A stretch of DNA of 64,000 nt from Xenophilus aerolatus (GTDB lineage Bacteria; Pseudomonadota; Gammaproteobacteria; Burkholderiales; Burkholderiaceae_C): assembly GCA_029968055.1 (NCBI GenBank), contig JASCNX010000005.1, forward strand, positions 410,346 through 474,345, written 5' to 3'. Below are positions 25,250 to 38,782 of the stretch, piece by piece. The translations under genes were made by a program, and so were the position numbers. The notes beneath the pieces are model-generated. The model made no database searches and had not been told where the DNA came from. It saw nothing but the letters and a program-made list of their open reading frames with translations. Each line of letters starts with the position of its first letter. Within the stretch, counting starts at the first letter, position 1.

Positions 25250-25887
25250 GCCGGTTGCGCGGCCGCCGTGAGCGCGGGCAGCCGCCGGCGCCACGCGAGG
25301 TAACCCGCCACGCTGAGGGCGGCGAACACGGCGTACAGGCCCACCGTCAGCCACAGCCCCTTGTGCACGAAGAGGCCGACGCTGACGACATTGACGGCCA
25401 GCCACACCGCCCAGTTCTCGATGAACTTGCGCGCCAGCAGCACCTGCCCGACCACGCTCAACCCGGTGACGAAGCCGTCGGACCAGGGCACGTCGGTGTC
25501 GGTGAAGCGGTGCAGGAACAGGGCCAGCGCCGGCCACAGCAGCGCCGCCGCGCACGCGACGGCGAGCCAGCCGCGCGCCGAGAGCCGCGCCACCTGAAGG
25601 CTGCTGCCGTCGGCCCGATGCCCGCGCAGCCACTGGAACCAGCCCCAGGCGGCCATCGCGGCGAAGAAGACCTGCAGGCTGGCGTCGCCATAGATGCGGT
25701 GCGCGGCGAACACGCCCACGTAGAGCAGCGAACTGAGCATCGCCAGCGGCCAGCCCCAGTGCACCTCGCGCATGTTGCACGCGACCATGGCCAGCGCCAG
25801 CAGGGCGGCGACGAGTTCCAGCCACGAGGCCGGCGCGCCGCCGATGTGGAAGGCGGGGGCGGCCAGGAGGTCGAGCAGCCAGGTCAT
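25246..25887 (-). CDS. pnuC: nicotinamide riboside transporter PnuC
   Basis: A 213-residue inner-membrane protein with seven hydrophobic helices. PnuC features: SWLELVAALLALAMVACNMREVHWGWPLAMLSSLLYVGVFAAHRIYGD near the start, the aromatic WGWFQWLRG, and KFIENWAVWLAVNVVSVGLF, which contains the conserved W-x3-N substrate-binding pattern. It facilitates uptake of nicotinamide riboside. It overlaps the following NadR-like kinase gene by 4 bases, making a salvage pair for NAD. No riboswitch or NrtR-type site was recognised upstream. Confidence 0.92.
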   Translation of the reverse strand: MTWLLDLLAAPAFHIGGAPASWLELVAALLALAMVACNMREVHWGWPLAMLSSLLYVGVFAAHRIYGDASLQVFFAAMAAWGWFQWLRGHRADGSSLQVARLSARGWLAVACAAALLWPALALFLHRFTDTDVPWSDGFVTGLSVVGQVLLARKFIENWAVWLAVNVVSVGLFVHKGLWLTVGLYAVFAALSVAGYLAWRRRLPALTAAAQPA

Positions 25888-25945
25888 GATGGAAGGGCGT
25901 GCTGGCCGTTGTCGGGGCGAACGGTGCGCGCGGGGCGCGCACCGT

Positions 25946-26224
25946 TCACTTGGCGATCTGCACGAGGATCTCGTTGGGCTTGACCATGCCCAGTTCCTGA
26001 CGCGCGCGCTCCTCGACCATCTCGATGCCTTCCTTGAGGTCGTTCACCTCGGATTCGAGGCGCTCATTGGCGACCTGCGCCTTGGCGTTCGCCTCTTTCT
26101 GGTCGTTGAGCTTCTTCTGCAGCTGGGCCACCTCGGGCACGCTCCCGCGCCCGGTCCACAGCTGGAACTGCAACAGCACCAGCAGGAGGACCAGGACGAT
26201 CGGAACGACGAAACGGGAGCGCAT
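25946..26224 (-). CDS. ftsB: cell division protein FtsB
   Basis: A 92-residue single-pass divisome protein. Residues 5-20 (FVVPIVLVLLLVLLQF) are the membrane helix, and residues 30-75 form a coiled coil with heptads (VAQLQKKLNDQKEANAKAQVANERLESEVNDL). It ends RARQELGMVKPNEILVQ, the typical FtsB/DivIC tail. It forms the FtsQLB complex. It is 19 bases after eno, the usual betaproteobacterial order. Confidence 0.93.
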   Translation of the reverse strand: MRSRFVVPIVLVLLLVLLQFQLWTGRGSVPEVAQLQKKLNDQKEANAKAQVANERLESEVNDLKEGIEMVEERARQELGMVKPNEILVQIAK

Positions 26225-26243
26225 GGCCCGCCGCGGCTGCCGG

Positions 26244-27530
<1,287 letters not shown>

Positions 27531-27580
27531 TCAGTGGCTCTCCAGTTTTTTGAAATCGGTGTGCAGCGGGGTGACGGCGT

Positions 27581-27871
27581 TCACAGGCCTTCGACCGCGA
27601 TCATGTTCATGACGGCCGCGCCGGCGCGCGCGTCGCGCGCCCTGCGGTACTCCTCGGTCTCGTAGAAGGCCTTGGCCTTCTCGAAGCTCGGGAACTTCAG
27701 CAGCACGACGCGCTTGGGCTGCCATTCGCCTTCCAGCGGCTGCACTTCGCCGCCCCGCACGCACACCTCGGCGCCGTGCACCTGCATGGCGGCGGAGGAC
27801 AGCTTCTTGTACTCCTCGTACTGCGTGGGATTCGTGACGTCGACGTAGGCGATGACGTAGCCGCTGGCCAT
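27581..27871 (-). CDS. DUF1330 domain protein
   Basis: A 96-residue dimeric alpha/beta-barrel-like protein. The start MASGYVIAYVDVTNPTQYEEYKKLS and FPSFEKAKAFYETEEYRRARDAR are typical of DUF1330. No enzymatic role is established. It lies between kdsA (31 bases upstream) and eno (50 bases downstream) and is probably co-transcribed with them. Confidence 0.9.
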   Translation of the reverse strand: MASGYVIAYVDVTNPTQYEEYKKLSSAAMQVHGAEVCVRGGEVQPLEGEWQPKRVVLLKFPSFEKAKAFYETEEYRRARDARAGAAVMNMIAVEGL

Positions 27872-27902
27872 GGGATGGGTCTCCGGGGAATCGGTGGATG
27901 GA

Positions 27903-28760
27903 TCAGGCGTCGAAGGCGTTCTCGAGGAAGCCGTTCTTCTTGGTGATGCGGTCGAGCGCGACGAGCGTTTCGAGCAGCGCCTTCATGTGCTTGAGCGGCA
28001 CCGCGTTGGGGCCGTCGGACAGCGCCTTGTTCGGGTCGGGGTGCGTTTCCATGAAGAGGCCCGCGACGCCCACGGCCACGGCAGCGCGCGAGAGCACCGG
28101 CACGAACTCGCGCTGGCCGCCCGAGCTGGTGCCCTGGCCGCCCGGCAGCTGCACGGAATGGGTGGCGTCGAACACCACCGGCGCGCCGGTCTGGCGCATG
28201 ATCGCCAGGCCGCGCATGTCCGAGACGAGGTTGTTGTAGCCGAAGCTCGCGCCCCGTTCGCAGGCCATGAAGCTGTCTTCGGGCAGGCCCTTTTCCTTGG
28301 CGGCTGCACGCGCCTTGTCGATCACGTTCTTCATGTCGTGCGGCGCGAGGAACTGGCCCTTCTTGATGTTCACCGGCTTGCCCGACTGAGCCGCCGCGCG
28401 GATGAAGTCGGTCTGGCGGCACAGGAAGGCGGGGGTCTGCAGCACGTCGACCACCTTGGCGGCTTCGGTGATGTCGTCCTCGGAGTGCACGTCGGTGAGC
28501 ACCGGCAGGCCCAGCTCGCGCTTGACCTTGGCCAGGATCTCCAGGCCCTTCTCGCGGCCGGGGCCGCGAAAGCTCGTGCCCGACGAACGGTTGGCCTTGT
28601 CGAAGCTGCTCTTGAAGATGAAGGGGATGCCCAGCGAGGCCGTGATCTCCTTCAGCGTGCCCGCGGTGTCGAGCTGCAACTGCTCGGACTCGACCACGCA
28701 GGGGCCGGCGATGAGGAAGAAGGGCCGGTCCAGGCCGACGTCGAAGCCGCAGAGTTTCAT
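27903..28760 (-). CDS. kdsA: KDO-8-phosphate synthase KdsA, metal-dependent type
   Basis: Condenses arabinose-5-phosphate with PEP to make KDO-8-P for LPS inner core. The 285 residues carry [71 protein letters not shown] and [14 protein letters not shown]. In the first loop the sequence is IAGPCVVES with Cys21; in the E. coli metal-free enzyme this position is Asn, while metal-dependent enzymes have Cys, so a divalent metal is expected. It lies 17 bases after pyrG. Confidence 0.95.
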   Translation of the reverse strand: MKLCGFDVGLDRPFFLIAGPCVVESEQLQLDTAGTLKEITASLGIPFIFKSSFDKANRSSGTSFRGPGREKGLEILAKVKRELGLPVLTDVHSEDDITEAAKVVDVLQTPAFLCRQTDFIRAAAQSGKPVNIKKGQFLAPHDMKNVIDKARAAAKEKGLPEDSFMACERGASFGYNNLVSDMRGLAIMRQTGAPVVFDATHSVQLPGGQGTSSGGQREFVPVLSRAAVAVGVAGLFMETHPDPNKALSDGPNAVPLKHMKALLETLVALDRITKKNGFLENAFDA

Positions 28761-28777
28761 GTGCGCTCCCTGCCCGA

Positions 28778-32285
<3,508 letters not shown>

Positions 32286-32289
<4 letters not shown>

Positions 32290-32732
32290 AGATCGACGTG
32301 CGCGTGCTCGACGCCCGCATGAAGGACGAGCTGCCGCGCTACGCCACGCCCGGCAGCGCCGGCCTGGACCTGCGGGCCTGCCTGGCCGAGCCCCTGACCC
32401 TGGCGCCCGGCGCCTGCGAACTGGTCGGCACCGGGCTGGCGATCCACCTGGCCGACCCCGGTTTCGCGGCGCTGATCCTGCCGCGCTCGGGCCTGGGCCA
32501 CAAGCACGGCATCGTGCTGGGCAACCTCGTGGGCCTGATCGACAGCGACTACCAGGGTGAGCTCAAGATCAGCGCCTGGAACCGCAGCCAGACCGCCTTC
32601 GTCATCCAGCCCATGGAACGCCTGGCCCAGCTGGTGGTCGTGCCGGTCGTTCAGGCGCGGTTCAACCTGGTCGATGCCTTCGCGCCCACCGAGCGGGGCG
32701 AGGGCGGCTACGGCTCCACCGGCACGCGCTGA
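32286..32732 (+). CDS. dut: dUTP diphosphatase
   Basis: Trimeric dUTPase that removes dUTP and supplies dUMP. The 148 residues contain all five motifs: [13 protein letters not shown] (1), [20 protein letters not shown] (2) followed by IDSDYQGE (3), [10 protein letters not shown] (4) and [12 protein letters not shown] (5). ATG 32286 overlaps the stop of the preceding membrane-protein gene. It ends the coaBC operon. Confidence 0.96.
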
Positions 32733-32898
32733 AACGCGCCTCGTTGCAACTGTGAGTGCCGGGTAAAGGCGTGAACCCGGTCAGGCGACTGCGTATCGAA
32801 GATCTCAGAATGTTCGTCCTGTCATCGCCCGGCGTGCGCCGACGTTGAAGGAGCAACAGCAGTTGGCGGGCGCTTCGCTCGCCCGAGGAGCCATGCAT

Positions 32899-33408
32899 AT
32901 GCAACGCCTGACCCGCATCCTGTCGATCACCGCCGCCGCCGTGGCGGTTTCCCTGCTCACCGCCTGCGTGGCGCCCGCGCCGGTGTACTACCAGCAGTCG
33001 AGCTATCCCTACCAGCCTGCGCAGCCGGCCTACCCGGCCGGCTACGGCGCCAACCCGTACGTCGAGTTGGGCCATGTGGCCAACATCGAGGTCATCCAGT
33101 CCCAGACGCCAGGCTATGGCACCTCGGGCGGCGGCGCGGTGGCCGGCGGCGTTCTCGGCGGCGTGGTGGGCAACCAGTTCGGCCGCGGCAACGGGCGTGC
33201 GGCGGCCACGGCGCTGGGCGTGATCGGCGGGGCCCTGCTGGGCAACACGATCGAGGCGCAGAACAACGCGCCGCGCGTCTACCAGAGCTACCGCGTCTCG
33301 GTGCAGACCGACCATGGCGCCTACCGCGCCTTCGACGTGCCCAGCCCGGGCGACCTGCGCATCGGCGACCGCGTTCGCATCGACAACGGGCAGATATCGC
33401 GGTATTGA
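32899..33408 (+). CDS. glycine-zipper outer-membrane lipoprotein (SlyB/PcP-like)
   Basis: A 169-residue lipoprotein. The lipobox is LLTAC, followed by a Tyr/Pro/Gln-rich region (APVYYQQSSYPYQPAQPAYP), then GHVANIEVIQSQTPGYGTSGGGAVAGGVLGGVVGNQFGRGNGRAAATALGVIGGALLGNTIEA, the glycine zipper of SlyB-like proteins, and a beta-rich end YRVSVQTDHGAYRAFDVPSPGDLRIGDRVRIDNGQI. AGGAG at 32886-32890 is 8 bases before ATG 32899 and only 2 before ATG 32893, so I chose 32899. Probably an envelope-stress lipoprotein. The 166-base upstream gap must hold its promoter. Confidence 0.88.
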   Translation: MQRLTRILSITAAAVAVSLLTACVAPAPVYYQQSSYPYQPAQPAYPAGYGANPYVELGHVANIEVIQSQTPGYGTSGGGAVAGGVLGGVVGNQFGRGNGRAAATALGVIGGALLGNTIEAQNNAPRVYQSYRVSVQTDHGAYRAFDVPSPGDLRIGDRVRIDNGQISRY

Positions 33409-33448
33409 CCCACCCCCCGTCTTCGCGGACTTCGTTCCGCTCCGCCAA

Positions 33449-33492
33449 CCCCCTCGAGGGGGCACACGCGACGGCCCGGCAAAGCCGGTTCC
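33449..33492. repeat. interspersed repeat beginning with CCCCCTCGAGGGGG (copy B, inverted)
   Basis: The palindrome CCCCCTCGAGGGGG is followed by CACACGCGACGG and CCCGGCAAAGCCGGTTCC. Read on the other strand it is about 91 percent identical to copy A at 23492-23535. It occupies the gap between two convergent genes, where the palindromes could also act in termination. Confidence 0.8.
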
Positions 33493-33553
33493 ATGCGTGT
33501 TCCCGCATGGCCTGCTGCGCGGCCACCTGAGCGGGAGAGTGTGCGGGCTTTGC

Positions 33554-34078
33554 TCAGTGCAGCCGGTCGTTGCCGGGGGCCATCGGCTCGAAGCGGAAGA
33601 AGCCCGTGCCCGCGGTGCCCTTGCCGATTTCCTCTTCCGTCGCCTCGCGCACCGAACGCACCGTGACCGACAGGCGCAGTGCGATGCCGGCGAGCGGGTG
33701 GTTGCCGTCGAGCACGAGGTGCTCCGGATAGATCTCGGCGACGGTGTAGAGCGCGGTCTTGGGGATGCTGTCGCTCACGCCCTGCGGCAGGGCGGCGCCG
33801 TCGAAGGTCATGCCTTCCTCGACCTCGGCGGGAAAGAGCGAACGCGGCTCAAGGAACAGCAACTGGTCGTCGAAGTCGCCGAAGGCCTGCTCGGGCTCCA
33901 GGTGCAGCGACACCACGTCGCCCACCTCGTGGCCCTGCAGCGCCGCCTCGACCGTGTCGAACAGGTCGTCGCCGCCGATGAGGAACTCCACCGGTTCGTC
34001 CAGCACATCGAGCGTGTCGCCCAGGGTGTCCTTGAGCGTCCAGGTCAGGCCGACCACGCATTGGGGGGTGATTTCCAT
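33554..34078 (-). CDS. SlyD-like FKBP-type peptidyl-prolyl isomerase
   Basis: A 174-residue protein of the SlyD group. It has a split FKBP domain with an inserted IF (insert-in-flap) chaperone region: VVGLTWTLKDTLGDTLDVLDEPVEFLIGGDDLF, LQGHEVGDVVSLHLEPEQAFGDFDDQLLFLEPRSLFP, and LDGNHPLAGIALRLSVTVRSVREAT. The NHPLAG motif is diagnostic. The C-terminus lacks the His/Cys-rich nickel tail of E. coli SlyD. ATG 34078 lies inside a palindrome shared with the divergent RoxA-like gene. Confidence 0.9.
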   Translation of the reverse strand: MEITPQCVVGLTWTLKDTLGDTLDVLDEPVEFLIGGDDLFDTVEAALQGHEVGDVVSLHLEPEQAFGDFDDQLLFLEPRSLFPAEVEEGMTFDGAALPQGVSDSIPKTALYTVAEIYPEHLVLDGNHPLAGIALRLSVTVRSVREATEEEIGKGTAGTGFFRFEPMAPGNDRLH

Positions 34079-34098
34079 GGGGGAGAATTCTCCCATGG
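34075..34098. promoter_or_regulatory. near-perfect palindrome containing both start codons of a divergent gene pair
   Basis: Centred on GGGAGAATTCTCCC, with CCATGG at each end; the only asymmetry is two extra G on the left. The minus-strand ATG (34078) and plus-strand ATG (34095) are 16 bases apart. GAGAAT on each strand lies 6-8 bases before its start codon. It could be a symmetric -10 pair or an operator. Confidence 0.5.
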
Positions 34099-35231
34099 AC
34101 ATCTCCCGACCGCTGCCCCTGCTGGGCGGCCTCACGCCCGACCGATTCATGCGCCGGCACTGGCAGAAGAAGCCGCTGCTGGTGCGTCAGGCCTTCCCGG
34201 GCCTCGTGCCGCCGGTGGCGCGCCAGCGGCTCTTCGAACTCGCCGGCGAGGAGGGCGTCGAGTCGCGCCTGGTCGAGCACGACGCGCGACGCGGATGGCG
34301 CCTGCGGCACGGCCCCCTCGCGCGTCGCGCGTTGCCGCCGCTCGCGCGGCGTGCGTGGACGCTGCTGGTGCAGGGCGTCGACCTGCACGACGAGGCCGCG
34401 CACGCACTGCTGCAGGCCTTCCGCTTCATGCCCGACGCGCGGCTGGACGACCTCATGATCAGCTACGCCAGCGACGGCGGCGGCGTCGGGCCGCACTTCG
34501 ACAGCTACGACGTGTTCCTGCTGCAGGTCAGCGGCCGGCGCGAGTGGGCCATCGGACGCCAGCGCGACCTGTCGCTCGAGCCCGGCCTGCCGCTGAAGAT
34601 CCTCGCGAACTTCGAGCCGGAAGAGCGCTTCGTGCTCGAGCCCGGCGACATGCTCTACCTGCCGCCGCGCTATGCGCACGATGGCGTGGCGGTCGGCGGC
34701 GACTGCATGACCTACTCCATCGGCCTGCGCGCGGCCACCGACGCCGAACTGGCGGCCGACCTGCTGGCGCGCGTGGCCGACGCGGCCAGCGACGAACTGG
34801 GCGAAGGCGCCCCGGCCCGCCGCTACGGCGATGCGTCGCAGCCGGCCGTGGAGCGGCCGGGCGCCATTCCTGCGGCCCTCCAGGCCTTCGCGCGCGATGC
34901 GGTGCGCCGCGCGGTGGCCGGCGACGAGGCCATCGACCGCGCGCTGGGAGAAGCGCTGACGGAGCCCAAGCCCAACGTGTGGTTCGACCCGTCGGATGAG
35001 GACGACCTGATGCAGGGTGTGCGGCTGGACCGCCGCACGCGCATGCTCTACGACGCCCGCCACGTGTTCATCAACGGCGAGAGCTTTCGTGCCGGCGGCC
35101 GCGATGCGACGCTGATGCGCCGGCTCAGCGACGAGCGCCTGCTGGAGCCGCGCGAGCTGCGGCATGCCAGCGTGCAGGCCCTCGAACTGTTGCAGGACTG
35201 GCGCGAAGCGGGGTGGCTGCATGGCTGGTGA
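34095..35231 (+). CDS. cupin/JmjC-type ribosomal oxygenase (RoxA/YcfD-like, L16 arginine hydroxylase)
   Basis: A 378-residue Fe(II)/2-oxoglutarate oxygenase of the YcfD family, whose E. coli member hydroxylates an arginine of ribosomal protein L16. Seen: LTPDRFMRRHWQKKPLLVRQAFPG at the start, GPHFDSYDVFLLQVSGRREW with the HxD metal ligands near 133-135, EPGDMLYLPPRYAHDGVAV with the distal His near 194, and a C-terminal winged-helix-like domain from about 290. The ATG lies in a palindrome shared with the divergent slyD-like gene. The next gene overlaps its end by 11 bases. Confidence 0.9.
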   Translation: MDISRPLPLLGGLTPDRFMRRHWQKKPLLVRQAFPGLVPPVARQRLFELAGEEGVESRLVEHDARRGWRLRHGPLARRALPPLARRAWTLLVQGVDLHDEAAHALLQAFRFMPDARLDDLMISYASDGGGVGPHFDSYDVFLLQVSGRREWAIGRQRDLSLEPGLPLKILANFEPEERFVLEPGDMLYLPPRYAHDGVAVGGDCMTYSIGLRAATDAELAADLLARVADAASDELGEGAPARRYGDASQPAVERPGAIPAALQAFARDAVRRAVAGDEAIDRALGEALTEPKPNVWFDPSDEDDLMQGVRLDRRTRMLYDARHVFINGESFRAGGRDATLMRRLSDERLLEPRELRHASVQALELLQDWREAGWLHGW

Positions 35232-35709
35232 ACTGCCGCAAGGCGCCTTCGACGGCCGCCAGGCCTTCATCGCCCACCTGCGCACGGCCTTCGCCGCCGC
35301 CGCGCAGCAGGGCTGGAAGGAGATGCTGCTGAGCGACGCGGATTTCCTGGACTGGCCGCTGGGCGAGCGCGAGGTGGTCGATGCACTGCAGGCCTGGGCG
35401 GCCTCGGGGCGCAGCCTTCGCCTGCTGGCGCGGCGCTTCGACGGCATCGAGCGCCAGCATGCGCGCTTCGTCCAGTGGCGGCGCATGTGGGACCACATCG
35501 TGCAGGCGCGGGCGGTCCCGGGCGAGGGCAGCGGCGAGGTGCCCAGTGCGCTGTGGACGCCGGGCTGGTTCCTGCACCGCATCGATCCCGAAGGCTGCAG
35601 GGGCGTGTGCGGGCTGGACGCCGAGGCCCGCGTGGGGCTGCGCCAGGCGCTCGAGGAGCGATTCCAGCAGGGGCGGCCGGCCTTCGCGGCGTCGGTGCTC
35701 GGGCTCTAA
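35221..35709 (+). CDS. uncharacterised protein coupled to the RoxA-like gene
   Basis: A 162-residue protein without a signal or membrane helix; I do not recognise the family by function. It is rich in Trp, Arg and Phe: EMLLSDADFLDWPLGEREVVDALQAWA, SLRLLARRFDGIERQHARFVQWRRMWDHIVQAR, ALWTPGWFLHRIDPEGCRGVCG. The pattern resembles conserved hypothetical proteins of Burkholderiales found next to the cupin oxygenase. It overlaps that gene by 11 bases, so joint translation and a linked role are likely, but unproven. Confidence 0.82.
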   Translation: MAGELPQGAFDGRQAFIAHLRTAFAAAAQQGWKEMLLSDADFLDWPLGEREVVDALQAWAASGRSLRLLARRFDGIERQHARFVQWRRMWDHIVQARAVPGEGSGEVPSALWTPGWFLHRIDPEGCRGVCGLDAEARVGLRQALEERFQQGRPAFAASVLGL

Positions 35710-35758
35710 CGCGCCGGCCTCCTCGCAGGAAGACGCGGGGGCGTTCCAAGTTTTCCGG

Positions 35759-35800
35759 ACCCCCTCGGGCGGGGGTGCCGGGCGAAGCCTGGCCCGGGGG
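35759..35800. repeat. GC-rich inverted-repeat block between convergent genes
   Basis: ACCCCC-TCGGGC-GGGGGT (35759-35776) forms a hairpin, followed by GCCGGGCGAAGCCTGGC, another hairpin. The order (C-run palindrome then GCCGGG...GGC stem) is like copies A and B at 23.5 and 33.4 kb but diverged. It may also terminate both flanking genes. Confidence 0.5.
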
Positions 35801-35803
35801 GCT

Positions 35804-36580
35804 CTAGGCGTCGAGCCAGCAGCTGCCCTCGGCAGCGTTGGCGGTCAGCACGTCCTCGGGGCGCGTGCCCAGCGCCTCGCCGAGCAGGGCCTGCGCCAAC
35901 TCGGGCCGGTTGTTCTGCTCGCTCAGGTGCGCTGCCAGCAGGTGGCGCAGCCCGGCGTGGTGAACGGCCCGTGCGATCTCCGCCGCCGCCTGGTTCGACA
36001 GGTGCCCGTAGTTGCCGCCGACGCGGCGCTTGAGGAAGGGCGGATAGGACGATTGGGCCAGCAGCTCGGGGTCGTGGTTCGACTCCAGCACCAGGGCCTG
36101 CAGCCCCTGCAGCCGCGCCATCACATGCGCGCTGGCATGGCCCAGGTCGGTCAGCACGCCCAGCGTGCGGGCGCCGTCGGTGCAGCGCAGCTGCAGCGGC
36201 TCGCGGGCATCGTGCGGCACGGTGAAGGGCGTGAGCATCAGCTCGCCCACCACGATGTCCTGCCCGTCGCGGGCGAACTGCAGTCGGCCCGCGTAGTCGG
36301 GCGCACCCGTGGCCAGCCAGGTGCCCTCGCTCATCCACACGGCCGCGCCGTACTTGCGCGAGAAGGCGTGCGCGCAGCCGATGTGGTCGCTGTGCTCGTG
36401 CGTGACGAACACGGCGTCGATGTCCGAGGGCGCCAGGCCCGCGCGCACGAGGCGTGCGTCGAGCTGCCTGATCCCGAAGCCGCAGTCGACCAGCAGGCGC
36501 GACACCCGGCCGGCGCTGTGGGCCTCCACCAGCGTCGCGTTGCCGGTGCTGCCGCTGCCCAGGCTGCGAAAGCGAAGCAT
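35804..36580 (-). CDS. MBL-fold metallo-hydrolase (WalJ/YycJ-like)
   Basis: A 258-residue beta-lactamase-fold hydrolase. FRSLGSGSTGNATLVEA at the start and THEHSDHIGCAHAF give the HxHxDH zinc motif; VPHDAREP, LTDLGHAS and LAAHLSEQNNRPELA complete the set typical of the YycJ/WalJ group, some of which act as 5' exonucleases. Substrate here unknown. It is the last gene of the dapA-bamC run on the minus strand, 86 bases after bamC, with a hairpin between them. Confidence 0.88.
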   Translation of the reverse strand: MLRFRSLGSGSTGNATLVEAHSAGRVSRLLVDCGFGIRQLDARLVRAGLAPSDIDAVFVTHEHSDHIGCAHAFSRKYGAAVWMSEGTWLATGAPDYAGRLQFARDGQDIVVGELMLTPFTVPHDAREPLQLRCTDGARTLGVLTDLGHASAHVMARLQGLQALVLESNHDPELLAQSSYPPFLKRRVGGNYGHLSNQAAAEIARAVHHAGLRHLLAAHLSEQNNRPELAQALLGEALGTRPEDVLTANAAEGSCWLDA

Positions 36581-36601
36581 GCGCGGTTCCTAGAAATGCG
36601 A

Positions 36602-36621
36602 ATGCCGGCGGCTGCCGGCAT
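36602..36621. terminator. hairpin between bamC and the MBL gene
   Basis: ATGCCGGC and GCCGGCAT pair around GGCT. There is no T-run on the minus strand, so it is more likely an attenuating or mRNA-stabilising stem than a strong terminator. Confidence 0.35.
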
Positions 36622-36666
36622 CGCGGGCGGACCGCGCGGGCAGGGGGCCTGCCCGGCGCGGGACCA

Positions 36667-37749
36667 TCACTTCAGGTCGTCGGCAATGACCTGCACGATG
36701 CGCTGGGCATTGGCCGAGGTCTCGGGAGCCCCGGCCTCATTGAGCACCGACACCGTGGTCGACTCGCCCTGGCTCTTGACCTGGACGCGGTATTTCGCGG
36801 GCTTCTCCGCATCGCGGGAGCGGTTGAAGAGCTTGCCGAAGAAGCCCTGCTCCTTGCGGTCGGCGTCGGGCGTCACGTAGCGCACGAAGTAGATGCCGGC
36901 GCCGCGGTCGCGGTCCTCGACGGTGAAGCCCGTGCGGTCCAGCGCCAGGCCGACACGGCGCCAGGCGCGGTCGAAGCCTTCGCTGATCTGCACCACCGGC
37001 TGGCCACCGACGTTGGCGACCTGGGCGGCGCGGGCCGACGGCGGGGTCGCGGCCACGGCGGCCTTCGACTGCTCCTGGGTCACGCCGAGCCTGACCATCA
37101 GGCGGCGCAGGAACTCGGTCTCGAGTTCGGGGTCGACCGGGCGCGGCTGCCAGTTGGTGAGTTCCTTGCGCTGGGTGGTGTAGACCTCGACCATGCCGCG
37201 GTGGCTGATGTAGATCTCGGTGCCGTTGGGCGTGCGTTCCATGCGGGTGCGGAAGCGGTCCAGTTCACCGGTGGAGTAGGCGCTGTCGATCAGCTTGCCC
37301 AGCGAACTGCGGATGATGTCCTGCGGGATCTTGGCGCGGTTCTCGGCCCAGTCCGTTTCCATGATGCCGAGGTTGCGCTGCTCCATGGTCAGCAGGAAGC
37401 CGTTCTCAAGCCAGAAGTCGCGCACCGTGTCCCAGAGCTGCTCGGGCGGGCGGTTGACGACGATCCAGCGCTCCTGGCCGGCGCGTTCCATGCGCACGTC
37501 GCCCAAATTCGCCACGGCCGTCGGAATGGCGGGCGCATTCGCGCGGCCGGCCTCGAAGGCGTTGGCGGACACGGCGCCGCCCGGGATGGCGTAGCGGTTC
37601 TCGCGCGAGAGCTGGGTCAGGTCCGGCGGCACTTCCAGCGTCGGGGCCTTGCCGGCGCTCTTGTATTCGATCTTGTCGCTTTCCAGGACAGAGCAGGCCG
37701 CCAGGCTGGCCACCAGGGCCAGCAGAACGAGTCGCGTACAGGTTTTCAA
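36667..37749 (-). CDS. bamC: outer-membrane assembly lipoprotein BamC
   Basis: Lipoprotein of the beta-barrel assembly machine. The 360 residues begin KTCTRLVLLALVASLAACS (lipobox, Cys19), followed by the extended N-terminal segment KIEYKSAGKAPTLEVPPDLTQL that lies along BamD, then two helix-grip domains: one with RPPEQLWDTVRDFWLENGFLL, one with EGFDRAWRRVGLALDRTGFTVEDRDR. The start codon is TTG at 37749, with AAGGAAG upstream; no ATG fits. The dapA-bamC order (nlpB/dapX) is ancient and conserved. Confidence 0.93.
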   Translation of the reverse strand: MKTCTRLVLLALVASLAACSVLESDKIEYKSAGKAPTLEVPPDLTQLSRENRYAIPGGAVSANAFEAGRANAPAIPTAVANLGDVRMERAGQERWIVVNRPPEQLWDTVRDFWLENGFLLTMEQRNLGIMETDWAENRAKIPQDIIRSSLGKLIDSAYSTGELDRFRTRMERTPNGTEIYISHRGMVEVYTTQRKELTNWQPRPVDPELETEFLRRLMVRLGVTQEQSKAAVAATPPSARAAQVANVGGQPVVQISEGFDRAWRRVGLALDRTGFTVEDRDRGAGIYFVRYVTPDADRKEQGFFGKLFNRSRDAEKPAKYRVQVKSQGESTTVSVLNEAGAPETSANAQRIVQVIADDLK

Positions 37750-37858
37750 CGTAGTCTTCCTTCAGCGGAAATGAAATCGGTCGGTCGGGGGGAGCGGGCG
37801 CGCCCGCGTGTTCTGAGTGCTCCGGCGGCCAAAGGTTGCCAGCCGAAAGCGGAGAAAT

Positions 37859-38749
37859 TCAGTCGCCGATCAGCCCGCAGGCGCGCAGCGCGGCCTCCAC
37901 GACGGGGCGGTTGCCCTCGGCCAGTTCGGTCAGCGGCAGACGCATCGCACCGCCCATGCGGCCCATGCGTTGCAGGGCCCACTTGACCGGGATGGGGTTG
38001 GGTTCGACGAAGAGCTGGCGGTGCAGCGGCATCAGCGAGAACTGGATCTGCATGGCTTTGCGCGCGTCGCCGGCCAGCGCCGCCACGCACAGCTCGTGCA
38101 TCTGCCGCGGTGCCACGTTGGCGGTGACGCTGATGTTGCCCTGGCCGCCGCAGAGCATGAGGGCCACGGCCGTCGGGTCGTCGCCCGAATAGATGGCGAA
38201 GCCCTTGGGGGCTTCCTTGATGAGCCACTGGGCGCGCTCGATGTTGCCCGTCGCTTCCTTGATGCCGACGATGCCCGGCACCTGCGCCAGGCGCAGCACC
38301 GTGTCGTGCGCCATATCGGCGACCGTGCGGCCCGGCACGTTGTACAGCACCATCGGGAGGTCGCCGGTGGCTTCGGCGATGGCCTTGAAGTGGCGGTACT
38401 GGCCTTCCTGCGTCGGCTTGTTGTAGTAGGGCACGACCTGCAGTTGCGAATCGGCGCCCACGCCCTTGGCGTAGCGGGCCAGCTCGATGGCCTCCTTGGT
38501 CGAGTTGGCGCCGCAACCGGCCATCACCGGCACGCGGCCCGCCGCCTGCTCGACCGTGACGCGGATGATCTCGCAGTGTTCCTCGACATCCACCGTGGGC
38601 GATTCGCCCGTGGTGCCGACGACGCCCAGGCAGTCGGTGCCTTCGGCGATGTGCCAATCGATGAGCCGCCGCAGCGCGGGGTAGTCGACGCTGCCGTCTT
38701 CGTGCATCGGCGTGACGAGCGCGACGATGCTGCCAGTCAGTTGCTCCAA
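37859..38749 (-). CDS. dapA: 4-hydroxy-tetrahydrodipicolinate synthase DapA
   Basis: First step of the lysine/diaminopimelate branch: condenses pyruvate with aspartate semialdehyde. The 296 residues show [50 protein letters not shown] with the active Tyr, the Schiff-base Lys in [10 protein letters not shown], and SGDDPTAV. The start is TTG 38749; an in-frame stop lies 11 codons upstream and no ATG or GTG is available. A TAGAAT box about 35 bases before it may be its promoter. It heads the dapA-bamC run. Confidence 0.95.
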   Translation of the reverse strand: MEQLTGSIVALVTPMHEDGSVDYPALRRLIDWHIAEGTDCLGVVGTTGESPTVDVEEHCEIIRVTVEQAAGRVPVMAGCGANSTKEAIELARYAKGVGADSQLQVVPYYNKPTQEGQYRHFKAIAEATGDLPMVLYNVPGRTVADMAHDTVLRLAQVPGIVGIKEATGNIERAQWLIKEAPKGFAIYSGDDPTAVALMLCGGQGNISVTANVAPRQMHELCVAALAGDARKAMQIQFSLMPLHRQLFVEPNPIPVKWALQRMGRMGGAMRLPLTELAEGNRPVVEAALRACGLIGD

Positions 38750-38782
38750 GGAGGTCTCTTTGTCGGTAAAAGGTAAACCGGC

